64,000 nt of DNA from Scedosporium boydii (GCA_002221725.1 NJFT01000077.1:1-64000), one strand, 5' to 3'. Positions 12,118 to 25,879 are shown, counted from the first letter of the stretch. The notes: generated by a model from the sequence alone, not told the origin. Made by a program: numbers and translations.

Positions 12118-13260
12118 CTAGTCCATCTCGTCCTCCTCTGGTCCTTTGGCGTAGTGCACCGGTCGCGAAGGATACGTATTGGCCCGTAGGCTCAGAAGGT
12201 CGGGGCGGGAGTAGTGACCCACGACATCGATAAACTGCTTCGCAGCAAACTTAGCATCTAAGTCGATGTCTGCAAATAGGATGCCCTCTTCTCCTGGCGG
12301 CAGTGCCTCCACCAAAGGCTCAGCATCGGCGCCAAAAATCATGGAGAATCCGCCACCAGGAAGTGTTGGGTACGCCCAGCCGGCAACACGATTCTTCTCG
12401 GCGTTCTTCTCCGACATAACCTGGCTGCACACAAGGACAACACACCCGCCCTCAAATGCCATGGACTGACAGAGCCGCTGGGCCATGGTCCCGCCGACGA
12501 AGTATGGAAACCTGTCGCGGATTTCATTCGGTCTCTCCCACAAGGCTGGCCAGCTACCCACGTGGATGTCAACGTCTTGCTCATACTCGTAGTATCTCAA
12601 GAGTGGCTGGGTATGTTCCCAGCAATTTAGGCCCCCAACGCGGCCAAAGGGTGTCGGCACCACAGTCTTGAGTGCATCACCTTCTCCAGTTCCCCAGAAG
12701 GCCCGCTCAACAAAGGTCGGCTTGATTTTGCGGCGATGGTGGACGATATCGCCTTCCGGGCTGATAAAGGCCTGGACACCCCAAAGGGGGCAATATGTCA
12801 GCATCTTAATTTTCTTTTATCTTCTGTGATCCCCCACTGTGATTCGAGAACAACTTTCATACTTGAGAGATGTACAAGGAGCCTTTATCGCGCTCGCTGT
12901 ATCCGAGTACCACAAACATGCCGGATTCCTTAACTGCAGCACATATGCTACGCATCTGGGGCGAGTCTCTGGTCATGGAGTTCTTCGCATACTCCGCCAT
13001 AAAGTCCGAATTCTCATAGGGCGATTTGGTTATCATACTCCTATGGTCAGTCAATAAGCTAGTATCCATCACCAGGCATCGAGACAGGGTCACACTTCAT
13101 ACCATGGGTATCCGGGAATAAACACCTCAGGGAAGCCCAGCACGTTCGCGCCATTCTTCGCGGCGTCCCCGATCAGAGAGATGACCTTCTGCACGCCACC
13201 TTCGAGGTCATTCCAGACAGGCTCGGCCTGCACAGCTGCAACGCGGACCTTCCGACCCAT
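12118..13260 (-). CDS. Nitrilase / cyanide hydratase family enzyme
   Basis: Exons 13260-13103, 13040-12863 and 12771-12118 give 329 residues. This is a branch-1 nitrilase (carbon-nitrogen hydrolase superfamily), which converts nitriles, or hydrogen cyanide in the cyanide-hydratase subgroup, to acids or amides. The catalytic triad is visible: Glu45 in [11 protein letters not shown], Lys in HHRRKIKPT (residue 127 or 129), and Cys162 in GGLNCWEH. The block LHVGSWPA-type after the cysteine (here [11 protein letters not shown]) is also typical. The tryptophan of GYPW and the junction [13 protein letters not shown] form only after splicing, which supports both introns. Substrate cannot be read from sequence. 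The C-terminal 30 residues are acidic and variable. It is probably cytosolic, with no signal peptide. Confidence 0.93.
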
Positions 13261-15337
13261 GGTGGTGGCTTCCCTTAGATAGAAGAGGGGTTGGGGGAGA
13301 TTACTGCTTTTCACGGGGCTGTTGTGGTATATTCTCTGCCGTCCCAAGTTTCAAAAACAAGAACAGGCACCAGACTGTATTCAAGCCATTCGAGAGATTG
13401 GGCGGCTATATAATAATTATTGCTCGAAGGACGGGGTATCAGTTAGAAATACCCCGATGCTTATCTGAAGCACCGAGTGCCGGCTCTCCCCCAGCTCGCC
13501 GAACCTCTTCCTTCGGACGTTGGATAAAATTACCTCGGCATAAAGTGCGAGGTTCAGTGTCTGGCAGCTTTTTTGTTGCGTTTCGGTTACTTTATCGAAA
13601 GGCAGCCTTCACCTCGTATAAGTCGAACCCGGGGAAAATCGACCCAGAAGAATGAGGTTCGGCGGAGGGGAACAAATGAAAGCGGAGCTTCGGTCTAAAA
13701 ATGTTGGCCATCCCGTGGGTCAAGGAGGGTCGATGTTACGGCTCGGGCAAGGCTTCCCCGTCTGGCAAAAGGCCTCACGCATCCCACATTCGGGTTCTTA
13801 GACCACTGGACATACGGAGCGGAGGGAATTTGTTGCGGGTAAGGTTTAGATCTAGATAGGAAGGAGTGTGCGAGGCAGCCGCGGTCGCCAACGAAGAAGC
13901 CTAAATGAGATTCCTATTGTCTCGGGCTGGTTACTAGCCGGCATATTGTGGATGTGTTTTCCTTCATAGCAGTCCCCCACATAGACCGCACACAGCCATC
14001 TTTCTCTCAACTCAGACGAAGATACGCCAACCCGATCAAGAGAGCATGAGACTTGTCGGCTTCGTCGTCTCCACTTCCCCAGGTTGTTAGTTGGATAATT
14101 CCCCGATTGGGCCATACCTTGGCAATCTACACTAAATCCAGGAACGGAAGTCCATAGCGAAGTTGCCTTTTATTGCAGTCCTAGGATGGATTACATAAGA
14201 GTCCCGCCTGTTACTTTGATAGCATCTCTGCCAGACATGAGGACGTGGGTTGGACTGACGGAGGACAAAATAGCCCGATTCCAAAGGCGCCGCCAGTCAC
14301 AGAATATAAAAAGAGAGAAAAAAGTTCCACCGACTTGAGGCGAGTGAAAGCCCATTCTTTGAACGGGGTCCCGTGCTCCCTCTCCCTCTTCCTGACCACT
14401 GAAAGACGTTCAAGCATTCTCTTTGATACGCAAAGATCCCCCGAGTTTGGTAATATCCCTGGTAGATCCTTCGTCCCCTCTACGAGCATGTCTGGCACCC
14501 CCTTTTTTTTTCAGTTTCTCAAACGACCTGACACATTGACATGGTTGAAAAGGCTCATTATGTATTCTTTCTTGCGCGAATACCGCCGGTAATACTACCA
14601 TGCTAATGAAAACAAATGCGGGTATCATAGGGAGACCACCTCCCTCTCTGCCTTGGCACGGAAGGTGCCGCGAAAACCGAAAGAAGAGAAAGAGAGATGT
14701 AGCGTTCCATCATAACAAGGATCTCGCTTCTGGGAACGAGGAAAAAAAGGGGAAAAAAAAAGAAAAGAAAAAAAAAAAAACGTAGGAGGGGGAAAGTAGC
14801 GTCTGCTCAGCAGCCCGACACCCTCGAGGCCCATGTTGAGATCGAAACATATTGACCACACTTGCACACTCAGCTGCCCCTGGATATCCATATAGCTTGC
14901 CCTGCACTTGTCCTCCCGTGTCCCAAGAACCGGGGACCAAAGCGCCATCCGAACTTCGCAAAAATAGCAAAGCATACCACAGTCGCGTTGGCATGCTAAG
15001 AACGATACCGAACTAGAAGACTGCCCCCCAAAAAGAGAGAAAGAATAAAAAGAAAGCGTAACAAGAAAGAGCAAGGGAGATGAAGAAAGCAAGCGAGGGA
15101 AAGGGAAAAAGACAACAATAAATCATAAAGTATACAAGTAAAAAAGAAAAAAAAAAAGAAAAAAAATCCCAAACTCCGGATTCTCGTACTTTTCCGTCCG
15201 CTCCCGTCCGTGAAACCGTTCCGTAACCTCTCATTATAGCCTCCTCAGAGACGGTGGTTGCACCGGAGTGAAAAAAAAAAGAGAAAAATAAACAAGAGAA
15301 ATCCCGCCTGCATCCCGAGAATATATAGATAATAACA
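13261..15337. other. Intergenic, no gene seen
   Basis: Nitrilase promoter on the left and MED15 3' region on the right. A purine-rich run lies near 14740-14780, and the final 400 nt (A-rich on the plus strand) are probably the MED15 3' UTR. Short frames on both strands look random. Confidence 0.55.
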
Positions 15338-18300
15338 TCATGTCGACGCATCCATAGTGTAAAGTCGATCATCAAAGGTAAAAGGTTTGTCGAAGTCAAT
15401 GTTCGCGTCTTCCCAGCAGATGTCGGCGCCCGGAACGGAACCTTGCGCATTCAGAAGAAGAGATTTTTCTAGGTCGTCAACCCCACCCGTCCCTAAACTA
15501 TCCATGTTGATGTTGCCAAGGTCCATCATGAAGCCATCATCCAGTGGCTGCCAGTGCATATCCAAGTCCGCGCCAAATTCTGGAAGGTCGGTGTTCGGCT
15601 CCGACGAGCCGCTGTCCTTGCTGGACTCTGGAGTATCATTAGGCGTTAGTGCTAGATAGACACTGGGGTCGGTAAAGGTCCCGCCCGCGACAGAATCGAA
15701 TCCAGGAACGCCCGAGAACAGCGTCTTCGGGTTAATGCAGTTAGCGTATGGGTCGGCAGTCGTGCCGGACTTGGATGCGGAGCCGGCCTTGTCAGTAACG
15801 GCGTCCTTGCTGTCAACCGCCTTCGCTCTATCATCCTTGGCTTTGCCGCCCGCTTTAGAGCCCAATTGCGCCTTGGGTCCTGTGCCGCTTGCGGAACGAT
15901 TCATCGACGGCCCACGGGACATCGGTGTCGCCACGAAGCTGGCAGGTGTCTGGCCCTGTTTGGACTGGGTGGCGCTCATCACGGCAGCTCCCGGCTGGGG
16001 TGTGCCCTGTGAAGCTGCGCTCACATCTCCCAAAACGTTGCCATCAAGGTCGAGGCCCAACGTGGAGGCCAAGTTCTCTTGGAAGAACTTCAAAGGATTT
16101 TCCCTCGGCTGGATGTGTTCCGCTTGCATGTGGGCGTCCCGGGTCTCTTCCGTGGGGAATGCATTATCGCAATCAATTTCCGTGCAAGAGAAGACGGGCT
16201 TCGGAGTCTGTGCCTTGGTCTCTTGCTTCTTGGGTTCTGGGGCAGTCGCCTTCGTCGTGCGTGGAGAAGGCTGCTGTCGTCCGGCGGCGGGGGCTTGCGG
16301 CTGGTTCTGCTGGTGGTTGAGTTTGGCTCTCTTCTTAGGCGGGATATGAAGGTTCATGTCCTTGGCCTTGTTCATGTAGTTAGGCTGACCATGAGGAGAA
16401 GTCGCTCCCATCTGGAACTGATGTGTGGTCGCGGCTTGTGCCGGCACAACTGGAGCAGGCGGCTCCTGGGCCTGGGTTGTCTTTGGTCCTGCATTATGAT
16501 GCTGCTGCCGTTGTTGTTGTTGGGCTTTATTATTCAACGCAGCATTTTGAGCCTTGAGATTTTCGGCGCTAAGAGGAGCTTGACCTCCTCCAGGTACGGC
16601 TGACTGCTGGGCTTGAGGTTGGGCAGCAGCGCTAGTGCTTTGGTGAGACTTGGCGAAGGCCGCCTGGCAGTCCTTTGTGATGCTCCTCATAACTTCTCGG
16701 CCTTTTTGGATTTCGAGCGGGGTGATCGTTAGTACCTCCTTGGGTTGGCTCAGCCTTTCGCCATCGTGAAACTGGCGCACCATTCTGTACCTCTGTTATG
16801 GGGTGGTTAAAAAGGTTAGCACTTCGGCTTTATACCACATCTTAAGAGGAACAATCCACAAGTGCGACATGACACTTACAGTGCGGAAAAAGAGCCTCGC
16901 TCGGTTGTCGTCTCGCGTAATCGAATACCACTTGCTCAATACCTTGCCCACCCGTCCAAAATCAGAGGCGAGACTTGCAATATTGGCCAAGAGTTCCTGC
17001 CGCTGTTGTGGAGATAGAGGCACTTCATTACCCGGGTCCTGGGCTGCTCGTCGCTGCTCGTCATCCGAAATAGCCCTCAGTCTTGTCGAAAGTTCGTCGT
17101 TGTGCGAACGGTTTGCCATATTGGCCATCTGCTGATTCTTAAGTGCCTGCTCATATTTGGCTCGCTGCTCCGGAGTTAAAGTTGCGAGGACATGTGGAGG
17201 GAAAGGCAGCGATGGCTGGCCGTGACCTTGCTGAGAACCGGACCTCTGTGCCGCACCAGGAGCATTCGGTTGCGTTGGTGTCTCTGGGGCTTCTTCGGGG
17301 AAAGGCCGCTTCAGATTCTTTTGAGCAGGAGCCGGCGAGGGTTGGGTACGGGACGCTTTTCTTGCGGCAGCCGCTGACATGGTCGGGGTCGCGTTCGGTT
17401 TCTTCTGCGGACCAGAGCCCTTGGTCGGGGGAGCCGCCCCGGGTTGTGGGGTTTGAGTGTGCGCCGGTTGCTGCATCTGTTGCTGTTGCTGTTGTTGAGG
17501 CTGCTGCTGCTGGGGCGGTCCCGATACTTGCCGAGCTTGCACTGGGGCGGGCTGGGAACCTGGCTGCTGGTGCAATGGTTGTTGTGGTTGCTGCTGCGGC
17601 TGCTGCTGCTGTTGTTGCTGCTGTCTCATGAACTGGAGCTTCCTCAAGTTGATTACGTGCGCCCTAACGTCCTCATCAGACATGGTAGTCGCTTTAGGAT
17701 CCGAATTTCGAATTTGAAGGATCTCCTGGTCTGTGATAGGAGCCTGGATTAGTCTTTGTAGCTCGGGGTTCATATTTAGAGGCTGGCCCGCCATTGCGCC
17801 TCCGGCAATCGGCATGGCGGGGTTCATGCCCGGCGGCAACTTCTGCCCCAACTGCATCGCACGTCCTCTCATTATGTGGTTGTATTGCTGCCGCTGCAAA
17901 GCGATAATCCTAGGCAGCTGAGCCTGGGTCCGGGGATCTTGAGCGCACCACTGTTTCACGTCCCGGTAGGTTTTGAGTTCCGGGGGGGCTTTGAGAGTTC
18001 CGAGTAATGGACGGGGGAACTCCATACTATCCAGCATGGCCGGGTTTACGAGCTGTTGCTGGCCAGCACCAACAGGCATGCCAGGATGAGGCGCGCCATT
18101 CATTGCGTTGTTCTGAGGCATCATAGTACCTGGCACATTTCCTCCAGACGAGGCTCGGTTCATCGGTTGATCGTCAGGTCGCGGACCGATCTGGCCTAGG
18201 TTTTTCGCCATGTTCTGACGCTGCTGCTGCTCAATCTTGGCGATGATCTCAAATTGCTTGCCAGGCGGGAAGCTGAATAGATTGCGCTGTTGGTCTGGGG

Positions 18301-20074
18301 TTAGGCTATTGATAATAGCGCTGTGAAGGGCTGTCTGGTTCGCATTAGAAGTGCCTGCCCCGGATGCCATCTGTCGCTGATTGTTTGCCTGGCTGAATCG
18401 GGGATCGAGGCCGGCAGGGAAGGGCCCAGCGCCAGGAATCATGCCTTGCGGTCCTTCCATGGGGTTACCCTCCCCGGCGGATCGATTGGCCGGGACCTGC
18501 GCAGGGCTTTGGGACTGGGACATGGGCCCCGTTATGGGGCCTGGCTGTCCGGGGCCTATCTGCTTCCCTGGCATTTGTGCGGCTCGGAGTTGTGCTTGGT
18601 TGATGGCGGCCTGCTGATCCATATTCATCTGGCCTTGGACGGGCAGGCCAGGTTGATTAGGTTTGGGTTGCGTGGTTTGTTGTGGACCGCCCTGGAGCCG
18701 AATGCACATTATTAGCATTTCAAAACTGATACAATCTAGCATCGACCAATTACTCACCGGGACAACTACCTGGCCAGCCTCTTGCGCCCTAATACCAGCT
18801 TTCTGCTGGTTCACTAAGTCTCCAACATTCGCAAACTGAGAGAAATTATTGCCAGGCATCTGATGCGGTGCCCCAGGCATGGGGCCACCCTGGCTTATTT
18901 GGCGTTGCTGGAGCAAAGCTGCTTGTGCGGCGGGGTTCATCTGGCCAGCGGCATTTCCCATCCTCGCCCTCTGGATCTCCTGGAGAGCCTGATTCTGCAA
19001 GAATAGGAGGACGGGGTCCCTGCCCTGCGATTGGAGAAGCTGCAGTTGTTGTGGACTGATTCGGCGCGCCATCGACGCCCGTAGATTCGTCTTTTGGGGC
19101 TCTCCCATTGTCGCCATGAGCTTCACGGCCTTCTCAAGGGCCCTTTGACGGTCCTGGGCCGTGAAAGCGCCCATATCGTTCGCATTGCCGGGTTGCTGAG
19201 GACGAGAAGGCCGGCCACCTGCCATTCCCATCATCTGGGCATTCGGACCCATCGGTTGTCCACCAGGACCCGGCATCCCCATATGCATACCCATGTTTAT
19301 TTGGTTCATGTTCATGGACATGGGGCCCTGATGTTGTGGCATCTGTCCCCCCTGCATCGGGTGTTGCACATGTGGGAAGCCCTGTTGAGGGCCAGGACCT
19401 TGGTTAGGTCCGATACCGCGTCCCATCTGCATCATGTTCTGGTTCATGAGAAGTTGTTGTGCCTGGGCTTGGGCAGCAGCCTGGGCTTGGGCGGCAGCGG
19501 CAGCCTGCGCATTTAAGGTATTTCGAATATTCGGTTCGTTCTGTTCGCGCTTTCGGAAGAATTCTTGTGTCTTCGCTTGCATCTGCTGCTCGTATAGCTC
19601 CTGCATGCCACAAAAGGTTAACATCTTCACGCACATTCCTCAGAAGCGTGGACTAGAGAGAACACAAAGAACGGAGGATTCGGGTGTGGCTGGAATAGAT
19701 TTAAGGTACCTTGGTGGGAGACCTGAAAAATACTTCCCGTTCGAACGAGATGCCAGAGTCGGTGGCTTTGGTTAAATCCACACTATTCAAAGCCAGAGCG
19801 ACATTTGTTATCCTAGGTATTGGTTAGCTTTTAGAGCGGCGAAGGCTTCCTTCCCTATTTGCGCAACGACCCCGCGGAGGATGGAGAATACGTACAGATT
19901 GGTAGCTCTCGTCACACGGTCTGCAACGGGGTAGCTAGCCTGCCATCCATGAGGTTGAGGCGGGTGGTTATTCATGCTAGTATACACGATTTGGCGAAGG
20001 GACATGAGGGCCTGTTGTCGAAGCTGTTGCTGCTGCGCCTGCGGCATCATCATGTGCTGCATGTTTGCAGCCAT
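15338..20074 (-). CDS. MED15: Mediator tail subunit 15 (Gal11)
   Basis: Five coding exons (20074-19896, 19812-19710, 19600-18758, 18691-16880, 16792-15338) give 1,463 residues. MED15 links gene activators to the Mediator complex and RNA polymerase II. The N terminus forms a KIX domain (about residues 20-100) that is readable only after splicing: HGWQASYPVADRV, NLITNVALALN, ISFEREVFFRSPTK, ELYEQQMQAKTQEFFRKR. The centre is long, disordered and rich in Gln, Met, Pro and Gly, with Q runs encoded by mixed CAG/CAA. Later come the conserved segments LSPQQRQELL and SKWYSITRDDNRARLFFRT, running across a splice into RYRMVRQFHDG. Near residues 1182-1206 there is a C2H2-like pattern (C-x4-C-x12-H-x4-H). 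Intron 3 (18692-18757, 66 nt) has no stop in frame. An intron in the 5' leader is likely. Confidence 0.9.
18692..18757 (-). other. In-frame 66-nt intron of MED15
   Basis: Donor GTGAGT, branch GCTAATAAT, acceptor CTCCAG. The length is 22 codons with no stop, so a retained intron would add 22 residues (hydrophobic, Cys/Met/Ile-rich) without changing the frame. Its composition is unlike the Gln/Pro-rich neighbours, which is why I call it an intron. Confidence 0.85.
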
Positions 20075-20098
20075 GGCCGCGGTATCCCCGTGGGAGGT

Positions 20099-20706
20099 CT
20101 ATTTTAGCTTCCTTTGCAATTCGATAGTCTAATACCAAAAAAGATATCCGCCGATTCCGATCAACTTGTCCGGTTCGGAAAGGTCTCTGGACGATGATAG
20201 CACTGGACACGGGGCGCAGTGAGCCGAAGTCGAGTCGACAAGATAAATTGCGATGCGCGTAATAATCCGGAAATAGTCAAGTAAGTTAGTAGAGAAATAG
20301 ATGGCGAGTCAGGATGGCGTCCGAGTGAGCGCGAGGTGTCGAGAGAGAGCGGAGAGTCGTCATCAACGGTGATTTCGCTGTGGGGGTAAAAAGCCGACCG
20401 ACGGGTTTGACAAGAGGGTCCGACAAGAGAAGGGGAGGATAACTACGGACACAACTTGTGAGTTAGGAATCCCGTCGGAGGAATTGCAACTAAGAGGGCA
20501 TCGGATGCGGAAGGGAAGCAGGAGAGAGAAATAAAAAGAAAAAAGAGCGTTCTTGACCGACGATCAAAACGATGGGCGAGATCGTGACGGAAGAGAGATG
20601 AGGGCAGACAAAGCCAAGAGCAAATGGTTTTGCGGATGTTTTTCTCCCCACTGTTTTCCTTTTTCACGAGGGCGAATGTGAACAAATATTAAGTGGAACA
20701 ACTTAC
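20099..20706 (-). other. Probable 608-nt intron in the MED15 5' leader
   Basis: On the minus strand a perfect donor (ACT|GTAAGT at 20707/20706) and an acceptor (AAAATAG| at 20099) frame a 608-nt segment ending 24 nt before the MED15 ATG. The presumed first exon upstream of the donor has no ATG in the sequence I examined. Inference only: no transcript evidence. Confidence 0.45.
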
Positions 20707-21389
20707 AGTTATGGATATCCGGAGAATGACAGGAGACTAGGTCCCGTTAGATGCTGTCAAGAATCTTCGTTCGCGAAGTGGAAAGAGGTGTTGGTGGATG
20801 AACAAGTCGAGGACAGTAGTTGCGGTGGGAGAGTGGGTTTGGCGGGAAGGGGAGTGGGTGGTGTTGTTCTTGGGGAGTTGGCTGGTTCTGGGTCAGGGAA
20901 ACTGTGCTACTTAGTACTTGGTACTCTCTACTAGAAACTAGAGCCTAAGTACAGTGACGGGTATCCATGTATCCATGTACCGGGGGGGCGTGTGCCTTGG
21001 TGTGTATTTGGAGGAGGGAGGGAGGGACGTCACTTTTTGGTGCGCCAGAACCTCAGATGGGGTGTGTTGGTGGTATTAGCTGCCGAAAGTCGAGACAAAC
21101 AGCCGCTTCAAAACAAGACCACAATGGCAATAATGCTTTGGCAGCAGGAAAATTCGAGGTGCAGGCCTTTGTTCGAAATAAGGGAGAGAATGACCTACTC
21201 CAGAGCTGGCTGAGACAAAAGATAAAAAATAAAAATAAAAAATTAAAGTTATCGTGGACAACTTCGAAAATAATTCCGGGTAGCTTTCAAAATTGAAGAG
21301 GAGAATTGGGCGGGATTATTGGGGGAAGTTGAAGAAAAGGCAAGGCATTTGAACATGACACCTGCCTTGATTTGCCTACAAGGATGAAG

Positions 21390-21409
21390 TACTTCGTCTG
21401 TACGAAGTA
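21390..21409. repeat. TACTTCGT/ACGAAGTA hairpin
   Basis: Two 8-bp arms (21390-21397 and 21402-21409) separated by 4 nt; the right half is an exact TACGAAGTA. Confidence 0.8.
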
Positions 21410-22198
21410 GTGTGTAGTGTATTATATGGACCAGAACGTAAATGAGAATGTACCTTTGTACCCAACCTCATTGGGGGCAACTTAAATCCCAGGGACCTGT
21501 TTTCTTCTCCACACACACCCTCCCTTCAGGCACTACATACACCACATTCGTACATCTTCAAGACACATCGAAATCATACTTCGATTCGTACTTTGTTCTC
21601 GAGCAGGCTCGAGATGGAATTACTAGAGATAATACAACCAATCGTCAAAAATTGAATATTTACATGCCTCCGCTCACAATACCAATCTTCTTCTGGAAGG
21701 GTGCTGAATTGGGCCTTGAGTCTCTCGAGGCGCAGCTCGCCTCACCAGCACCAGAGAGGAAGAAGAGAATGAATGAAATGTACGTACTTCATACACACAT
21801 TGGATTAAAGTACAAACTTGGACGGGACGGTACGGTATTGCAAGTTGGTACATATACAAAGTATCGAAGGTGTGCACTAGTGTAATATGCATACATTTGT
21901 ATGTTGTCTGTGTACAAGCTGAAAAGTCAAATGTACTAAGGTACATTGAAGGGTCAGGCGCCGGGCCTCAAGTGGATTTTATCCTGTCTTGACCAGGGGT
22001 GGATGAAACCAAGAAAAACCCCCATCATATTCTGGACGCAGACCCCAAAAAGAATGGGAGACAACCCTATTTAATGCAGGAATCGGGGCAGGCAGGTGAT
22101 GTGAAGGCTAGATGATTGAAATTCTACTTCCCTTCGTGAATCGAGCGAAATATTGAGTGAGATATCTGGTGTGAAGGAGGGAAAGGAAAAAACGAGCC

Positions 22199-22271
22199 TA
22201 CGAAGTAGCTCTTGGAGAGGGTCGAACTACGTAGTGTACAAGGAGGGAGAGGACTGTGAATCTACTTCGTA
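22199..22271. repeat. Two inverted TACGAAGTA copies 56 nt apart
   Basis: TACGAAGTA at 22199-22207 and TACTTCGTA at 22263-22271, with the related ACTACGTAGT between them. Confidence 0.75.
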
Positions 22272-25200
22272 GTGGCTAAGAGGTACACTTTCCAGGGGAC
22301 ATGGATCCCTTCACTTCGGTGCCGGATCGTGGCAGGCTAGGGACACTCGCTTGAATTCATGCTTTCTCCACGATGATCGCGTTGAAATACGGCGGGGAGC
22401 AGCATCTATGTAGATGTGAGGAAGAGGCTGAAAGTATGTACCTTGTTTCCCGGTGCAGTGAGCGGTACTGACTTGTGCGTCGTGAGTTCCGGAATGTGAG
22501 AATTATTACTGCGTGCTTCGAACGAGGGGCTCGTACTTCGTACTACCTCTCACCAATATACATACTACTTCGCAGGACAGGGGAGAAAAAAGGGAAAGCC
22601 ACTTGAAAAGCCTACTTTGCCTGTTATGGAATGGATCCATCGAATTGACGCGGTGGACCACAAGCTGCGAGAGTTGAGTTCGGCCAATGAAGTTGTCAGT
22701 GATTGTGGGAGAGATGGAGTGGCTTGACTCGTCTCTCCTGATGGTCTCTGCCAGAGGAGTTTGAGAAAAGGATTGATTCGAGGCCGTGACTACGCCAGGC
22801 AGTGGGAACTCTTGATTCCATCAAAGAGCAATTATAACCATCTTCCCAGCTCTTATCTTGTCGGATCAGCTGGGTGTGTGAGCCCGATTGCCTCAAGACC
22901 GTAAGATCTTATAATCAAGCCCGGAAACTTTGGCCCATTATTACTCCGCTTCAAGGAATTACTGGTTCTGATGCCCGGCGTCGAAACCAGCATGGCTTTG
23001 ACCAGGACAAGACTTAAACCATGCGAACGAATGCCTATTCGCTGAGCAACAGCGCAGGAATATCAGATGAACGCGGCGAAGGGGCGGACGATGGCCAGGC
23101 TTGTGCCTCAGGCCTTGCACTGGGTTTCCCATCTTCAGCACCTTTTTCTATCGAGTATGTTCGCAACGGTCATGATTCGTGAAGGCGAAAGTGGCACGAG
23201 CGATACGCCCGAATTGCGTTTGAGAATGGTGTTTTAGTGTGACCCTTCGCCCTGCAACCGAGTCCCTTTGTTTGTCGGTGTTTTGGAAAAGCCTAGGAAC
23301 TTTATTTAACTAGGCATGGGCAGAACCACGAAAATAAAGCAAGGCCGTTAAACTTTACATCTCCCCCCTCCCCCTCTCATACGTTCTAGAAGAAGCTGGT
23401 GGGGACCCGCTTGAAGCTATATCTACGGATCCATCAATGATGGAATCTTGACGCAGTAACAGCAGCGACAGCTAGCTTTTCCCTGCCGCTAGTGCCAATT
23501 GAAACATTTCACCATGCAACGCAGGGAATCCATGGGTGCCAACGAGAAAAAGAGTGCTCTCTCAGCTTCGTGTCATCCCAAGAGATTGCTGTTGGAAAAG
23601 GGCGCGAATGGCTGGCGGGAGGAGCAAAGGTACGGCAATACGGTTGTTTAGCAAGTCGTCAACGGGACAATGGTACCTGGGAATGGGGAACTGGGGAAGC
23701 GGAGATTCCTGGAGTGCGATTTTGGATGGAATTGGGCGGGCCGCACTCTCACATACTTCTTCAATTTCCTTCCTAATGAGGGGATACGAATCTGATTTAA
23801 ACTACTTCGTATATTAATCCGATTGCCAAACCTCACATTCTGCCTCTCTTCCCAAACATAGCCCCTTCGACGATGTCGATTCTTAGATTATAACCACATT
23901 TTTCTTCCTGTTGTCGTTCCTGCGCATGGTGGCGTTAGTCGAAAGCTGATGGGGTGAGAACCGGCCAGGCCCTGCTTTGACCATACGACTTGCTTGGAGC
24001 CAAACGAACCAGGAAGAGTAACCTCTCAGGTTCAAGTTTGATCTTGGCACTTGTTACCTCCGCCTTACAAAGTATGAAGTACAGCCCACCAGCTCGGCAG
24101 GGTCGACCTATTAGTCCCTTCCAATCATTTGGGAATAGGCCTCGTACTGTATGCCACACGAGAGACAAGTCTTGTCAGATCATCCCTCGGAAGGAGTGGG
24201 GTTAAGATCGACTGCTTGCGCTCCTATTCATGGCCGCTTCTGTTGCCACTCAGAGTCCTTTATCGTAAACTAAACTACTAGATCTCTCCGACACGGTAAA
24301 GGCACATGCGCGCTCAAGATAGATGAGAGGAGAGATTGATTGCGATTTTGTTTAAAGAGAAAAATTTGCGAGATTTCCTAGTCAAAAAGCGAAGGGATAA
24401 GAACCACCAAGAGTGAGGCGACTCTCAACTAACAAGCCTCGGAGAGGAAGTTACCGCCTGGCCAATTGAACTCACTTTACAAAGGGATACCGCTCCTCCT
24501 TCACGAATTCGAGGTCTCCGTATTTCATGAGGGTCTATCATGGCTGGGAAGCCCAAAGGTATGAAGTATGCGTTGTTTACGAAGAATGCGTAATTGTTGA
24601 TCGTGTGAAGGGCTACTCTCGTGGGATCAACCAGGCGCAATCCCTTCAGTTCTCGGTGATGACTGGCTTGACCTTTCCGCAGACCGAAGTTGGCGAGCTG
24701 CGTCGGGATCTTGGATAGACAGCACGATGAATAAGACGCCAGCATGCCAGAGTCTCCTGCTGTCACACGGTATTTCCCTTTCAAGCTAGGGTTTAATATC
24801 GGATTCAATACATCATCAAACTTGCAACCAAATTGCCGGTGTACTGGGTACCCTTCTGATGCTGGAGAGGTACCCTGGTCGACAACAAGATCCGTGCAGG
24901 CGAAGCAATTTCAAGACACCACCACTCCAAAGAGGAGCATGGTCGATATCGCCAACTTGTGTGGCCTAGAGAACTCACGCTTCGATGGTTCTTCGTCATC
25001 GGATCCGCCCGTGTTCCGATGTGCGGAGTATGTAAACTCTGTAGTTTCACGGCATTCTTCCAACGCTCCTTGAAGTTAATCTAGTAAAGCCGAAGCGACT
25101 GGGGGATGGTAGTCTACTGCAGATAATCTCAGCGTCATGGGTCCGATGTCTACAAAATCGGATCATTGATCCGAATCAGTGCAAGCATCTTGATATCGTC

Positions 25201-25879
25201 CGTCATCGAACAACCCCTCCTGACAACTCTGCGAAGAGAAAGATCAACTCAACCCAAGAAGTTCTATACTTTGTGGGAAGTATTCTGCGCCCGTAATTCG
25301 TGCGAAATGCAACGGGCGATACTTCAAACTACTTGGCAGGTGCCTGGTAATGGGGCGACTTCTGAGGCAGGGGAGAGGGCGGGAGCCCATCATGGATCCA
25401 TCCAGCTCTACCGGTGCTCTGGCGCCAAAGGGCAGGGGTCGTCTCACAGGGATCAATACATTTGATCTGCATCATCCCTCCTTTGTGGTCGCAAAAAGCT
25501 GCAACCGGCGCTTCCATCAGCATTATCTCGCTCACCTAGCCACCTCTCCTTTTCCAGGTCCTCTTTTAGTAAAATTCTCTAACTAGAGCTACGTCCACTC
25601 TTTTATCTCACCAATTGTTGGTCCCTCGTTGGGGGGCACGAAGTATGAGAGGAATTGATGCAACCAGTGACTGATGCGAGTTTCTTGACCAAATGTGAGA
25701 GGTGGTCATGGTCAGCGGTTTAGACGTATCTTGTACCTCTGAGAAATGTTGAAGTACTTATACCTGTATCTTCTGGACACCACCCACCACGGTAACAACA
25801 CTAAGTGGGGTATGGGCACCACTTTTAAGTCGACACAATTGCATGGGCCTGGCTTGGCCAACCTGCCCTATTTGCAGAC

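Noticed and set aside
13600..13640. GGGTTCGACTT, B-box-like, on the minus strand
   Set aside because: No A box or stem pairing at tRNA distance.
15735..16603. Plus-strand frames of 143-204 codons over MED15
   Set aside because: Opposite a well-supported Mediator gene; composition mirrors its Gln/Pro codons.
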